This document shows positions 26,057-34,519 of a stretch of DNA of 57,251 bases, piece after piece (within the stretch, counting starts at the first letter, position 1; each line of letters starts with the position of its first letter). The DNA comes from Pseudomonadota bacterium (lineage in GTDB: Bacteria > Pseudomonadota > Gammaproteobacteria > Steroidobacterales > Steroidobacteraceae): positions 1-57,251 of the forward strand of contig JAEWBG010000011.1 in assembly GCA_023391335.1 (NCBI GenBank). The letters are read 5' to 3'. The notes under the pieces are model-generated. The model did not search any database. It saw only the letters and a program-made list of their open reading frames with translations, and had not been told where the DNA came from. The translations under genes and the position numbers were made by a program.

Positions 26057-27609
26057 GGCCTCTTGGCTCCTCGGAAGGTGTTGGTGCTATGGCACTGCTG
26101 ACACTGGTGACCGAATTGACCCAGGTGAATGTCATCGGTGGCGTGACACGAAGCGCAGTCGCTCACGGTCGTCGACATATGCGTTGTATCGCGGTGGCAA
26201 GCCTCGCATTGCAGCTTCGCGTGCGCGCCGCTCAAAGGAAAGTTCGTGCGTGCAGCGTGATCGAATTGCCAGATATTCCAGCCGTTCGCCGAATGGCAGT
26301 CGCTGCACTGCCTTCCCATGCTGCCCTTGTGCACGTCCTGCTTCGCATGGCAGTCGATACATTGCCCGGGGGTTTGAGCAAACTTCGAATCGGCGTGGCA
26401 GCGCGCGCAGGGAACTGCGATGTGCAGACCGAGCAGCGGGAAGGACGTGAATTCGTGGTTGAACTGGGCAGCAGGCCGCCAGACGTCATCTCCATGACAT
26501 TGATCGCATGCCGCTCCGGACGTGCCCGCGTGAACGTCATCGAGCTTGTGACACGAGTTGCACTGAGTCTGCGGCGGCTGCTCTTTGATGCGGGCGGTAT
26601 GGCACGTCTCGCATTGCAGCTTGGCGTGCTTCCCATGCAATGCAAAGTGCGCGTCGCGCGCATGATCGAATTTCACGGTGGGCCATACGGTCGGTGAATG
26701 ACAGGTCTCACACGCATTGCCGAAGCGATGCGCGTGGGGATCGTCCGCCAAATGGCAGCTTGCGCATTCGCGCGACAGCTTCTGTTTGAAGTCGCCGGAC
26801 TTGTGGCACGCGGTGCACTCCAAGGCGTCGTGCCCTGCCGTGAGCGCGAATCCCGTTTCCTTCGCATGATCGAAGCGGCTGTTATTCCAGCTCTGCGCGG
26901 TGTGGCAGTTGGAACACGCAGTGCCACGCGCTCCTTGATGCACATCGTCCGTAGCGTGACATGCGACGCATTGTGTCGGTGCGCCCTTGAAATGTTCGTT
27001 GGCGTGACACTTTGCACAGGTGAGATCCGCATGCGCACCCAGCAGCGGAAATGAAGTCTTCGCGTGATCGAACTTGGTCGCGGGCCACGACGAGTTCGAA
27101 TGGCAGCTGTCGCAGTTGGAGCCCAGCTTACCGGCATGGGGATCGTCTTGCTTGTGGCAATCGATACATTGCGACGGTGCCGCCGCGAAACGCTTGCCGG
27201 GCACGTGACACTGCGTGCACGTCACATTAGCGTGCGCACCTGAAAGCGGAAAATCCGTGAACGCGTGATCGAACAGACCGGGATCGAGCTTCACGATGTC
27301 CGCATCGCGCCCGCGGTGCTCGGTGTGACACGCACCGCACTGGACGCTCGGTCGATTCGCAACGATGCCGTGATATCCGTGCTTCGATGCGATGTCCGCC
27401 GCTACATCTTTATGACAGGTCAAACACAGTTGCGGTTGCCGCTCGCGGTTCTTGCGATCGTGGCAGTTGCTGCATTCCTGTTCGATCTTCGCGTGCGCCT
27501 GCGACACTTCGCCCGGCATCAACAAAGACTCGAGCCCCGCCGCATGAACACTGAAGGAGCGAACCGCGGCTGCGAGCACGAACATAGATAGCAAAAGAAC
27601 GCGGCGCAT
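26053..27609 (-). CDS. multihaem c-type cytochrome with 21 CXXCH sites
   Basis: A 518-residue cytochrome. I start it at the ATG at 27609 (MRRVLLLSMF), which overlaps the cytochrome b-like stop (TGATG) and begins a signal peptide ending near VHAA; the frame is open further upstream but that part reads through the neighbour. Twenty-one CXXCH sites can be counted. After an N-terminal triplet there are six repeats of about 66 residues with three haems each: FDH, FPL-x-GAH, C-x-x-CH, then C-x-x-CH followed by DD-x-H, then C-x-x-CH and W. Extra His residues in FDH, GAH and DDVH are likely distal ligands. A long haem wire in the periplasm is the natural reading. Confidence 0.93.
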   Translation of the reverse strand: MRRVLLLSMFVLAAAVRSFSVHAAGLESLLMPGEVSQAHAKIEQECSNCHDRKNRERQPQLCLTCHKDVAADIASKHGYHGIVANRPSVQCGACHTEHRGRDADIVKLDPGLFDHAFTDFPLSGAHANVTCTQCHVPGKRFAAAPSQCIDCHKQDDPHAGKLGSNCDSCHSNSSWPATKFDHAKTSFPLLGAHADLTCAKCHANEHFKGAPTQCVACHATDDVHQGARGTACSNCHTAQSWNNSRFDHAKETGFALTAGHDALECTACHKSGDFKQKLSRECASCHLADDPHAHRFGNACETCHSPTVWPTVKFDHARDAHFALHGKHAKLQCETCHTARIKEQPPQTQCNSCHKLDDVHAGTSGAACDQCHGDDVWRPAAQFNHEFTSFPLLGLHIAVPCARCHADSKFAQTPGQCIDCHAKQDVHKGSMGRQCSDCHSANGWNIWQFDHAARTNFPLSGAHAKLQCEACHRDTTHMSTTVSDCASCHATDDIHLGQFGHQCQQCHSTNTFRGAKRP

Positions 27610-28541
27610 CAGTACACGTGAACGGCCACGACGTGCACGATCCCTGCGATCAACAGCATGAAGAACAGCGGCAGGTGCAATACATGCCACCAGGAGAACA
27701 AGCGCTCGAAGCTTTCGAGTTCTGCTACGCGACGTGCTGCGAGCAGTCTCCTATCTACATACTCGAACGCGACCCGCCGCAATCGGCTCTTGTGCGCCGC
27801 GATGACGTCCGAAGCGCGCGCCCCCGCTTGGAGCGCAGTTCGCACATATTGGTGTAGTCGCCGCCGTTCTAGCCAGCATCTCCACTGCAGAACCCACGGA
27901 CGCATGAACCAGAGCGATTGCACCGCATTGAACCGCGTCATGCGTTGCTCGCTTTCCGCCGCTCGACGCATCAACTCCGGCATGAACGCGATCGATTGCG
28001 TTTGCGACTTGAGGCGCTCCGCCGCTTCAGACAGCTCGGCCAAAGTCGCACGTTGTCCATGTAGACCCTCGTGAATGCGTGCATAGAAGAAGCGGCCGAC
28101 CAATCCGCTGCTGGCGACAATGATCATGGACCACAGCGCCACGTTGCTATTCGTCGCACCGGTACTGAAGTCGGCGTGATAGAGGATGCACAACGGGCCT
28201 GCCACACCGAGGAACATATGAATTTGGAACCAGCGCTTCACGCCGCCGATGACATTCAGCCAGCGCGCGCGCTTGCGAGCCGGGTAAATCAATAGCAACA
28301 GCATCATCGAACCCCCGATGATGCCGAGTGCATAACCCATGCCCCGCTCGGGTGTGACGTATCGGTCGATGGGCAGGAAGAAACCTGCGACAACCAGAAC
28401 ACCGGCGATGAGAAAGGCGGTCCGTGCGATCCAGGGACGACTCGCACCTGTGGATCGCGGCAGTGCATTCGAAGCGTGCTGGCTCTTCTCTAGGCGAGCC
28501 ACGCCCACGGAGACCGCTGGCTTATGTGACGGCCTGGACAT
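27609..28541 (-). CDS. cytochrome b-like inner-membrane protein
   Basis: A 310-residue protein with about five membrane helices: 41-58, 69-86, 104-123, 133-152 and 284-308. Histidines sit where haem b ligands would: His108 and His122 in the third helix (FQIHMF, LYHADF), and His286, His289, His303 and His308 in the last. A soluble helical stretch of about 115 residues (165-280) separates the last two segments. This is the pattern of b561 or ferric-reductase-like electron carriers. It is the first gene of the five-gene operon and would pass electrons from the oxidoreductase across the street (28774) to the periplasmic cytochromes. Haem binding is inferred, not proven. Confidence 0.8.
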   Translation of the reverse strand: MSRPSHKPAVSVGVARLEKSQHASNALPRSTGASRPWIARTAFLIAGVLVVAGFFLPIDRYVTPERGMGYALGIIGGSMMLLLLIYPARKRARWLNVIGGVKRWFQIHMFLGVAGPLCILYHADFSTGATNSNVALWSMIIVASSGLVGRFFYARIHEGLHGQRATLAELSEAAERLKSQTQSIAFMPELMRRAAESEQRMTRFNAVQSLWFMRPWVLQWRCWLERRRLHQYVRTALQAGARASDVIAAHKSRLRRVAFEYVDRRLLAARRVAELESFERLFSWWHVLHLPLFFMLLIAGIVHVVAVHVY

Positions 28542-28773
28542 ATTCGATTCTCACTCGACCCGCTGATTTATGCGGCGTGCGCGATCGGTGCGCGCAACTT
28601 GCCGTTAGGTTGGACGCTCGCATCTTGACTAATCAATCGCTCGCAACGCTAGTGTCGCCGCGCACATACAACATTCGTGGCGAGTGCGAATCGCTCGCAA
28701 ATGCACCGGATTCACGTCACAGGATTGCGTGCACGGTAGTCGTTAAGATGCGCCGCCTGCGGCTGATCGATCC
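28542..28773. promoter_or_regulatory. divergent promoter region of the multihaem locus
   Basis: The 232 bp between the two divergent operons must hold both promoters. A TTGACT at 28625-28630 could be a -35 for the plus-strand pair, but the matching -10 is weak. It lies inside a quasi-palindrome TTGACTAATCAA (28625-28636), which could bind a regulator. No gene is seen. Confidence 0.4.
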
Positions 28774-30084
28774 ATGAACACGATTGCATATTTGATTTAC
28801 GGCATCCCGCTTCTGGCGGCCTTCGCGTGGTACGTGCGCAAGCGCGTCGCCGTCGAGACGCACAGCGCTCAGGTGCTCACTGAACGGCGTGCATCGGGAC
28901 ACATCGAGCCCGCCTCTTTGCATCCAGTGATCGATCCGACTCGATGCGTCGGATGCGGCGCATGCGTCGGCGCATGTCCCGAACAACCTGATCACACTGT
29001 GCTCGGCATCATCGGCGGCAAAGCACAATTGGTCAGCCCTGCCGACTGCATCGGACACGGTGCGTGCCGCACGGCATGTCCGATGGATGCGATATCGCTA
29101 GTGTTCGGCACCGAGCAACGCGGTGTGGACATTCCCACAGTGTCGCCGCGATTCGAAACGAACATCGCGGGCATTTATATCGCCGGCGAACTGGGAGGCA
29201 TGGGCCTCATTCGCAATGCGCTCGAGCAAGGTCGACAGGCGATTGACTCGATCCGCGAAGATCGCTCGAGCCGCAACGATCTTCTCGATGTGGTGATCGT
29301 GGGTGCGGGTCCCGCCGGCTTCGCAGCTTCGTTGACTGCAAAGTCGCATCGGATTCGATACGTCACCCTCGAACAAGAGTCGCTCGGTGGATGTGTGTTC
29401 CAGTATCCCCGCGGCAAGCTCGTGATGACGCAACCTGCGAAGTTGCCCATCGTGGGAACGATCAAGTTCCCGCAGACGAGCAAGGAAGCGCTACTGGAGT
29501 TCTGGCGTGCAACCGAGCAGAAAGCGCAGTTGGGAATTCGCTATCGAGAACGTGTAGAGACAATCGAGACGTTGCCCGGCGGCGGATTTCTCGTACGGAC
29601 ACCGGCCAACGAATATCGAACCAACAGCGTGTTGCTCACCATCGGTCGGCGCGGCACGCCGCTGAAACTCGGCGTGCCAGGCGAGGAGCTGCCGAAAGTC
29701 GTGTATCGATTGATCGATCCAGAACAATACGCAGGTCAGAAAGTGTTGGTGGTGGGCGGAGGCGACAGCGCTCTCGAGGCGGCCGTGTCGATCAGCGAAG
29801 TGGCAGGCACCCACGTCACACTCTCGTATCGGAGCGATGCATTCACCCGTGCCAAGCAAAAGAATCGCGAACGCGTTGCTGCCGCAGAGCAAAGCGGGCG
29901 CATCAAAGTTCTATTGCGCTCGACCGTGCAGAGCATTGCGAACGACCAAGTGCTGGTGAAACAGGATGGCAAGATCGCAACCATCGAGAACGACGTCGTC
30001 ATCATTAGCGCAGGCGGCACGCTTCCGACAGAATTTCTGCGTCGCATCGGCATCCACGTTGAGACGAAATATGGCTCGGCTTGA
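28774..30084 (+). CDS. membrane-anchored Fe-S/FAD/NAD(P) oxidoreductase
   Basis: A 436-residue protein. One N-terminal helix (about 4-20) followed by RKR anchors it with the body in the cytoplasm. A two-cluster ferredoxin domain follows: first CVGCGACVGACP (Cys58, 61, 64, 68), then CIGHGACRTACP (Cys92, His95, Cys98, Cys102), with His in place of the second Cys. Residues about 170-430 are a thioredoxin-reductase-like fold: FAD motif GAGPAG and NAD(P) motif GGGDSA. No redox-active CXXC of thioredoxin reductase is visible. It should move electrons between NAD(P)H and the haem proteins encoded divergently. It overlaps the ankyrin gene by 14 bp. Confidence 0.88.
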   Translation: MNTIAYLIYGIPLLAAFAWYVRKRVAVETHSAQVLTERRASGHIEPASLHPVIDPTRCVGCGACVGACPEQPDHTVLGIIGGKAQLVSPADCIGHGACRTACPMDAISLVFGTEQRGVDIPTVSPRFETNIAGIYIAGELGGMGLIRNALEQGRQAIDSIREDRSSRNDLLDVVIVGAGPAGFAASLTAKSHRIRYVTLEQESLGGCVFQYPRGKLVMTQPAKLPIVGTIKFPQTSKEALLEFWRATEQKAQLGIRYRERVETIETLPGGGFLVRTPANEYRTNSVLLTIGRRGTPLKLGVPGEELPKVVYRLIDPEQYAGQKVLVVGGGDSALEAAVSISEVAGTHVTLSYRSDAFTRAKQKNRERVAAAEQSGRIKVLLRSTVQSIANDQVLVKQDGKIATIENDVVIISAGGTLPTEFLRRIGIHVETKYGSA

Positions 30085-32047
30085 TCTTGCGATCGGGGGC
30101 GCGCTGATCGCCATGCTGCTACAGGGCGTTCCCGCGTTCTCGAAAGCGCCAGAGGTGATCGAGTCCGCTCGCGGCGCCATGCGCCTGAAGGACTTCGACA
30201 AAGCCAAATCGATACTGGAATCGCGCGAGCACGCCGACCCTGAGGCGAGTTACCTATTGGGGTGCTTGTATTTCGCGGAGTTGGTCGCGAACTCCAACGA
30301 ATCCAGTGCCCGCGAAAAATGGCAGCATGCGGCAAACAGCGGCTACGGGCCTGCCGAATTTGCTTTGGCTGCGCTCGATGCGAACGGATCGCCTGCAGAT
30401 CGCGGGCGCGCACGCGAATGGCTCGCCTCGGCTGCGCGACATGGCGATGAGCGCGCCCAGACGCTGGTTGCGCGCAAACAATTGCCGATGCGCCTATCTG
30501 CGATCGACTTGCTCGGCAGCACAGTTGATCACGGCTCCTTGTTGCGCCATGCAGTAGCGAGAGGATTCAGCGAAGAAATCCCGCAACTAGCGGATGCAAC
30601 GAGCGTCAATGCTCGCGATGAGTTCGGACGTACAGCGCTGTTCATTGCGGCAGAAGCGGGCGATTCCGCTGCTCTAGAAGCAGTGATTCGCGCCGGTGCC
30701 AAAGCGTCGTTGCAGGATCAAGCCGGCATGACTGCTCTGATGATTGCCGCGGCGGGAGGCCACGCCGAGGCGGTGAAGTCTTTGCTGCATGCGGGTGAGC
30801 CCGTCGATGCGAATGATTCGAGCCAGAACACGGCGCTGCACTTTGCGACGCGAAGCGGCGATGCGCGCACGGTGAAATTGCTTTTGGATGCGGGCGCATC
30901 CGTAGCTGCGCGCAACGCCAAAGGATGGACGGCGCTCGACTACGCCTCGCAGACGAATGCGTCCGCCCTCACCCAGCTATTGACCAGCGCCGGCGCAGTT
31001 CGCAGCAGTGCGTCCAAATCGCAGCGGGTCGACTCCCTTGAGCTGATTCGTGCACGCGGGAAGTTCGCGAACGAGCGCGATCTCTACCAGGGCTGGTCCG
31101 ACCTAGAGGTGGCTGTTGCGCGCAACGACACTGTGTCGGTTCAGACGTTGCTCAATGCAACTTCTGCACAGAAGGCTGAGAATGGGTCGGATCCTTCGCT
31201 CTTGATACTGGCTGTTAGAAGCCATTCGACGGATGCGCTGCAACTTCTGCTCGCACACGGATCCTCGCCCAATCAGGCGTCGAAGGATGGACACACTCCG
31301 CTCGGCGCTGCCGTCGAGACTGGATGCGCCACTTGCGTGACGCTCCTGCTGCAAGCCAAAGCAAATCCCGAATGGAGTGGCACCTTTGAACGACCTGTAT
31401 TGCTCGCGGCACTCGCACGCGGCCAAGCAGAACTCATCGAGCCGTTGCTGCACTTCGGCGCACCCGTGAATGCATCGGACAAGGACGGCCTCACTGCATT
31501 GATGCTGGCTGCTCAGCGTAACGAACGACACAGCGTGGAAGCGCTTTTGCGGGCGGGCGAGGCGGCTGATGCACAAGATGGACTAGGTCGGACAGCACTG
31601 TGGCTCGCAGCGGCCGCGAACGCATCCGACAGCATCGCTGCGCTCCTCGCGGCGCATGCGGATATCAATATGAGCGCAAAGGATGGCTCGACGCCGCTGC
31701 TCATCGCGGCCACTAAAGGAAACGTGCAACTAGCGCAGCGATTGATCGAGAAGGGCGCGAAGGTGAATCAGAAAAACCAGTATGGAGATTCGCCTTTGCA
31801 TGCTGCCGCCACTCGATCATCCGTCGAGCTAGTGCAGTTACTTGTCGCCAGCGGTGCCGAACTCGATAGTCAAAATCAAGCCGGCGATACGCCATTGCAC
31901 ACTGCGGCCCGACGCGGCTCAGCCGCAGCCGTGCACACTCTGCTGCAAGCGGGTGCGAGCCGAAAACTCCGCAACAAAGACCGCGCCACCGCGGCCGATA
32001 TCGCGAATGCGATGGCGGATGCGAAGGTCGCGGCGTTGTTGCGATGA
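30071..32047 (+). CDS. exported Sel1-like/ankyrin-repeat protein
   Basis: A 658-residue protein when begun at the ATG at 30071, which overlaps the oxidoreductase by 14 bp and starts a signal-like segment (LAIGGALIAMLLQGVPAFS). Residues about 30-140 are Sel1/TPR-like helices (FDKAKSILES, ASYLLGCLYFAEL, AREWLASAARHGDERAQ). From about 180 to the end there are twelve or more ankyrin repeats in two blocks, with the usual G-x-TAL, A-x-x-G and LL-x-AGA pattern (for example GDTPLHTAARRG). The linker around 320-360 is irregular. Likely a periplasmic scaffold, perhaps for assembling the cytochromes; this is inferred from its position only. Confidence 0.85.
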   Translation: MARLDLAIGGALIAMLLQGVPAFSKAPEVIESARGAMRLKDFDKAKSILESREHADPEASYLLGCLYFAELVANSNESSAREKWQHAANSGYGPAEFALAALDANGSPADRGRAREWLASAARHGDERAQTLVARKQLPMRLSAIDLLGSTVDHGSLLRHAVARGFSEEIPQLADATSVNARDEFGRTALFIAAEAGDSAALEAVIRAGAKASLQDQAGMTALMIAAAGGHAEAVKSLLHAGEPVDANDSSQNTALHFATRSGDARTVKLLLDAGASVAARNAKGWTALDYASQTNASALTQLLTSAGAVRSSASKSQRVDSLELIRARGKFANERDLYQGWSDLEVAVARNDTVSVQTLLNATSAQKAENGSDPSLLILAVRSHSTDALQLLLAHGSSPNQASKDGHTPLGAAVETGCATCVTLLLQAKANPEWSGTFERPVLLAALARGQAELIEPLLHFGAPVNASDKDGLTALMLAAQRNERHSVEALLRAGEAADAQDGLGRTALWLAAAANASDSIAALLAAHADINMSAKDGSTPLLIAATKGNVQLAQRLIEKGAKVNQKNQYGDSPLHAAATRSSVELVQLLVASGAELDSQNQAGDTPLHTAARRGSAAAVHTLLQAGASRKLRNKDRATAADIANAMADAKVAALLR

Positions 32048-32310
32048 CGGTTGTCAGTTGTCGGTTGAGGGTTGACGGTCAGCCGTGTGAGGTGTGCGCT
32101 GCACGTGTGAAGTGTGACTTGTCACGGTTGTGAGTAGACGGTTTACCGTTGACAGACAGATAAGAAATTCGCGCGTCGAGGGCGACTCTTCTTACCGCCA
32201 ACAGGCAACGGCCAACTGCTAACGGTTGTCGGTTGGCTGAGAGCAACGGAATTTCCCGCCGCGAGCACGGGCGGCACTATGACCGTCAACCGTCAACTCA
32301 CAACTCCCAC
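32047..32310. repeat. large intergenic GTTGNCR heptad element
   Basis: Most of the 344-bp gap between the ankyrin and esterase genes. The left arm (32047-32090) holds GTTGTCA, GTTGTCG, GTTGAGG and GTTGACG in a row; the right arm (about 32281-32310) holds the complement; other copies lie near 32124-32155 and 32198-32236. A GAGGTGTGC segment (about 32079) also occurs in the 19.7- and 21.5-kb elements. No gene is seen; the promoter of the esterase gene must lie in or beyond it. Confidence 0.65.
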
Positions 32311-32391
32311 CCCACGCGCACACTTCCTCACTTTCTCCGCGCGCTTTGTCTGTGCAACACTGCGCCTCCCGAAAATTCGCGGAGAAAAACA

Positions 32392-34341
32392 ATGAAGCCA
32401 ATGCTTCGCTGCGTGCTGTCGCTCTCGAGTGTTCTGTTGGGTTCACAGCTCGCCCACGCCGCAGACCAGCCGCTCCTGCACGAAATCTTTCAAGACCACG
32501 CAGTACTACAGCGGGATCGGCCGATTCCGGTGTGGGGCGACGCTCAGGCAGGCGAGACGATCACGATCGATTTCAACGGCTCGCAAGCATCGGCAAAGGC
32601 GGATCAAACCGGACACTGGCGCGCTGAATTGCCCGCTACCGCGGCGGGCGGACCGTACGAGCTGACGGCAAAGTCGAGTTCAGGTTCACAGCAGAAGATT
32701 GCCGATGTATTGGTCGGCGATGTGTTCCTGTGTTCGGGTCAATCGAACATGGAGTTCCACTTGGGTAGCGCGCTGAACGCGTGGACCGAGACACAAGCGA
32801 ACAATCCGAAGATCCGCATGCTCACTGTCGCTCACGATACGAGCGCAAAACCGCTCGAGCATTTCCGTAAACCGGTGCAATGGCAACTCACGACTCCACA
32901 GACGGTTCCGGGCTTCTCCGCAGTCTGCTACTTCTTCGCACGAGAGCTGCAAAAAGCGATTCCGATTCCCATTGGCCTGATTCATTCCTCATGGGGCGGC
33001 TCGAAGATCGAGCCTTGGATGAGCGAAGCGACGTTACGTTCGTTGGGCGGCGACTTCGGCTCGTTGCTGGATGTCCTCGCACTGAACGACAGCAATCCAG
33101 AGCAAGGCGCACGCAAGTGGGGAGAGATTTGGCAGAACTGGTACAGCCAACGCGTTCCGAACTCCAAGCCTTGGAGCGATGCAAATCAAAAGTGGACTGC
33201 GGTGCCGGACCTCGCAGCGAAGTGGGAGAACTGGGGCGTGCCGGAACTTGCGAGCTACAACGGTATGGTGTGGTTCCACACGTCAGTCAATCTCACTGCG
33301 AAACAGTCCAAGCAAGCGGCAAAGATTACGGTCGGCCATTCCGACGATGTGGATACGACTTGGATCAATGGCATCGCCGTTGGCAGCAATGCCAATCCTG
33401 ATGCGCTTCGCACTTACGACATCACCAAAGGGATTTTGAAACCCGGCAAGAACTTGATTGTCGTGAACGTGCTCGATCTCTACGCGGGCGGCGGCCTGCA
33501 TGGCACGAACGACGAGTTTGTTCTGACACTCGCGGATGGCACCAAGATCCCATTCAACACTGGATGGGAATACCAAATCGCGCCAAAGTCAGTGGGCGAA
33601 CCCATCCGTGCGCCGTGGGATGCCACAGCAGGCTTGAGTGTGATCGCAAACGCGATGATCGCGCCGCTCGATCACCTGCCGATGCGTGGCGTCGCGTGGT
33701 ATCAAGGCGAATCGAACACCGGTGCTGCGGATTCATACTTGGGATTGATGAAAGCTTGGATGAAGGAATGGCGCGGCAAGTTCGGCGAGAACGCATCCTT
33801 CTACATCGTCCAATTGGCGAACTACGGTCCGGCGCCGACGGCGCCCGTCGAAAGCGGCTGGGCTGAAGTACGCGATGCACAGCGCCGTGCTGTCATCGAA
33901 GATGGCAATGCAGGTCTGGCCGTCACAGTCGATCTCGGCGATCGCTATGACATTCATCCAGCGAACAAACAGCAAGTCGGCGTCAGACTCGCACGTGCCG
34001 CGAGACACGCAACCTACGGTGAGAACATCACGCCCTCAGGTCCTCGAGTCGTCGATGCACGACGCGACGGCAACGACATCGTCGTGAACTTCGCGGATGT
34101 GGATGGATCGCTCGTCGCGTACAGCAACGATCATCCGATCGGCTTCGAGCTGTGCCCCGATCAGCGGAATTCGTGCAAGTACGCATTGGCGACAATTCAG
34201 GGCAACAGTGTTCGACTCGATGCCCACGAAGTTGCGAACGCCACACGTGTTCGATACTGCTGGGCGGATAGCCCAGTCTGCACGTTGTATGACGGCGCGG
34301 CACTGCCGGCGAGTCCGTTCGAGGTGAAAATTTCGAGATAG
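32392..34341 (+). CDS. sialate O-acetylesterase-like SGNH hydrolase
   Basis: A 649-residue exported enzyme. The ATG at 32392 has a good GGAGA ribosome-binding site six bases upstream and starts a signal peptide ending near LAHA-A; the longer open frame upstream reads through repeat sequence. The SGNH signature is VFLCSGQSNMEF (Ser118), and the second block is AWYQGESNTG; a late D-x-H pair (YDIHP) completes the triad. Between the halves, about residues 285-380, is an inserted beta-sandwich of the sugar-binding type (WFHTSVNLTAKQ, DDVDTTWINGIAVGS). The family removes acetyl groups from sialic acid or from plant xylan. Here periplasmic polysaccharide deacetylation is more likely than host sialic acid use (inference). 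Confidence 0.88.
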   Translation: MKPMLRCVLSLSSVLLGSQLAHAADQPLLHEIFQDHAVLQRDRPIPVWGDAQAGETITIDFNGSQASAKADQTGHWRAELPATAAGGPYELTAKSSSGSQQKIADVLVGDVFLCSGQSNMEFHLGSALNAWTETQANNPKIRMLTVAHDTSAKPLEHFRKPVQWQLTTPQTVPGFSAVCYFFARELQKAIPIPIGLIHSSWGGSKIEPWMSEATLRSLGGDFGSLLDVLALNDSNPEQGARKWGEIWQNWYSQRVPNSKPWSDANQKWTAVPDLAAKWENWGVPELASYNGMVWFHTSVNLTAKQSKQAAKITVGHSDDVDTTWINGIAVGSNANPDALRTYDITKGILKPGKNLIVVNVLDLYAGGGLHGTNDEFVLTLADGTKIPFNTGWEYQIAPKSVGEPIRAPWDATAGLSVIANAMIAPLDHLPMRGVAWYQGESNTGAADSYLGLMKAWMKEWRGKFGENASFYIVQLANYGPAPTAPVESGWAEVRDAQRRAVIEDGNAGLAVTVDLGDRYDIHPANKQQVGVRLARAARHATYGENITPSGPRVVDARRDGNDIVVNFADVDGSLVAYSNDHPIGFELCPDQRNSCKYALATIQGNSVRLDAHEVANATRVRYCWADSPVCTLYDGAALPASPFEVKISR

Positions 34342-34349
34342 AGCAATGT

Positions 34350-34420
34350 GGTGATGGGGTGATGAGCTGAAGGCGCGCAGCTTTCAGTGCATGACCTCCT
34401 CACCACTCTTCAAGAACAGG
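34350..34420. repeat. GTGATGG-rich palindromic element after the esterase gene
   Basis: Begins GTGGTGATGGGGTGATGAG and ends with the near-complement CTCCTCACCAC, with a CTGAA...TTCAG hairpin inside. It lies just after the esterase stop codon. A related GAGTGATG run follows the Omp85 gene (49823). It may act in transcript ends or may be a small mobile repeat. Confidence 0.45.
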
Positions 34421-34519
34421 GCTCTCGCATTCTCGTGTGGAGATGTGAGGGTTCGCGACGTGCAATCTTTCTCTGCGCCCGCTAGTCTTCGCACCCGAAT
34501 TTTTCCCTCGGAGTGATGA

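Noticed and set aside
28625..28636. TTGACTAATCAA as an FNR/CRP-type site for the cytochrome locus
   Set aside because: The half sites are four bases apart, not six as in FNR boxes, so anaerobic control cannot be claimed from it.
19654..32310. CRISPR array
   Set aside because: Units are seven bases, contiguous or degenerate, without spacers of constant length and without cas genes.
32233..32391. An earlier start for the sialate O-acetylesterase
   Set aside because: The added residues are coded by the heptad repeat region, and the ATG at 32392 has both ribosome-binding site and signal peptide.
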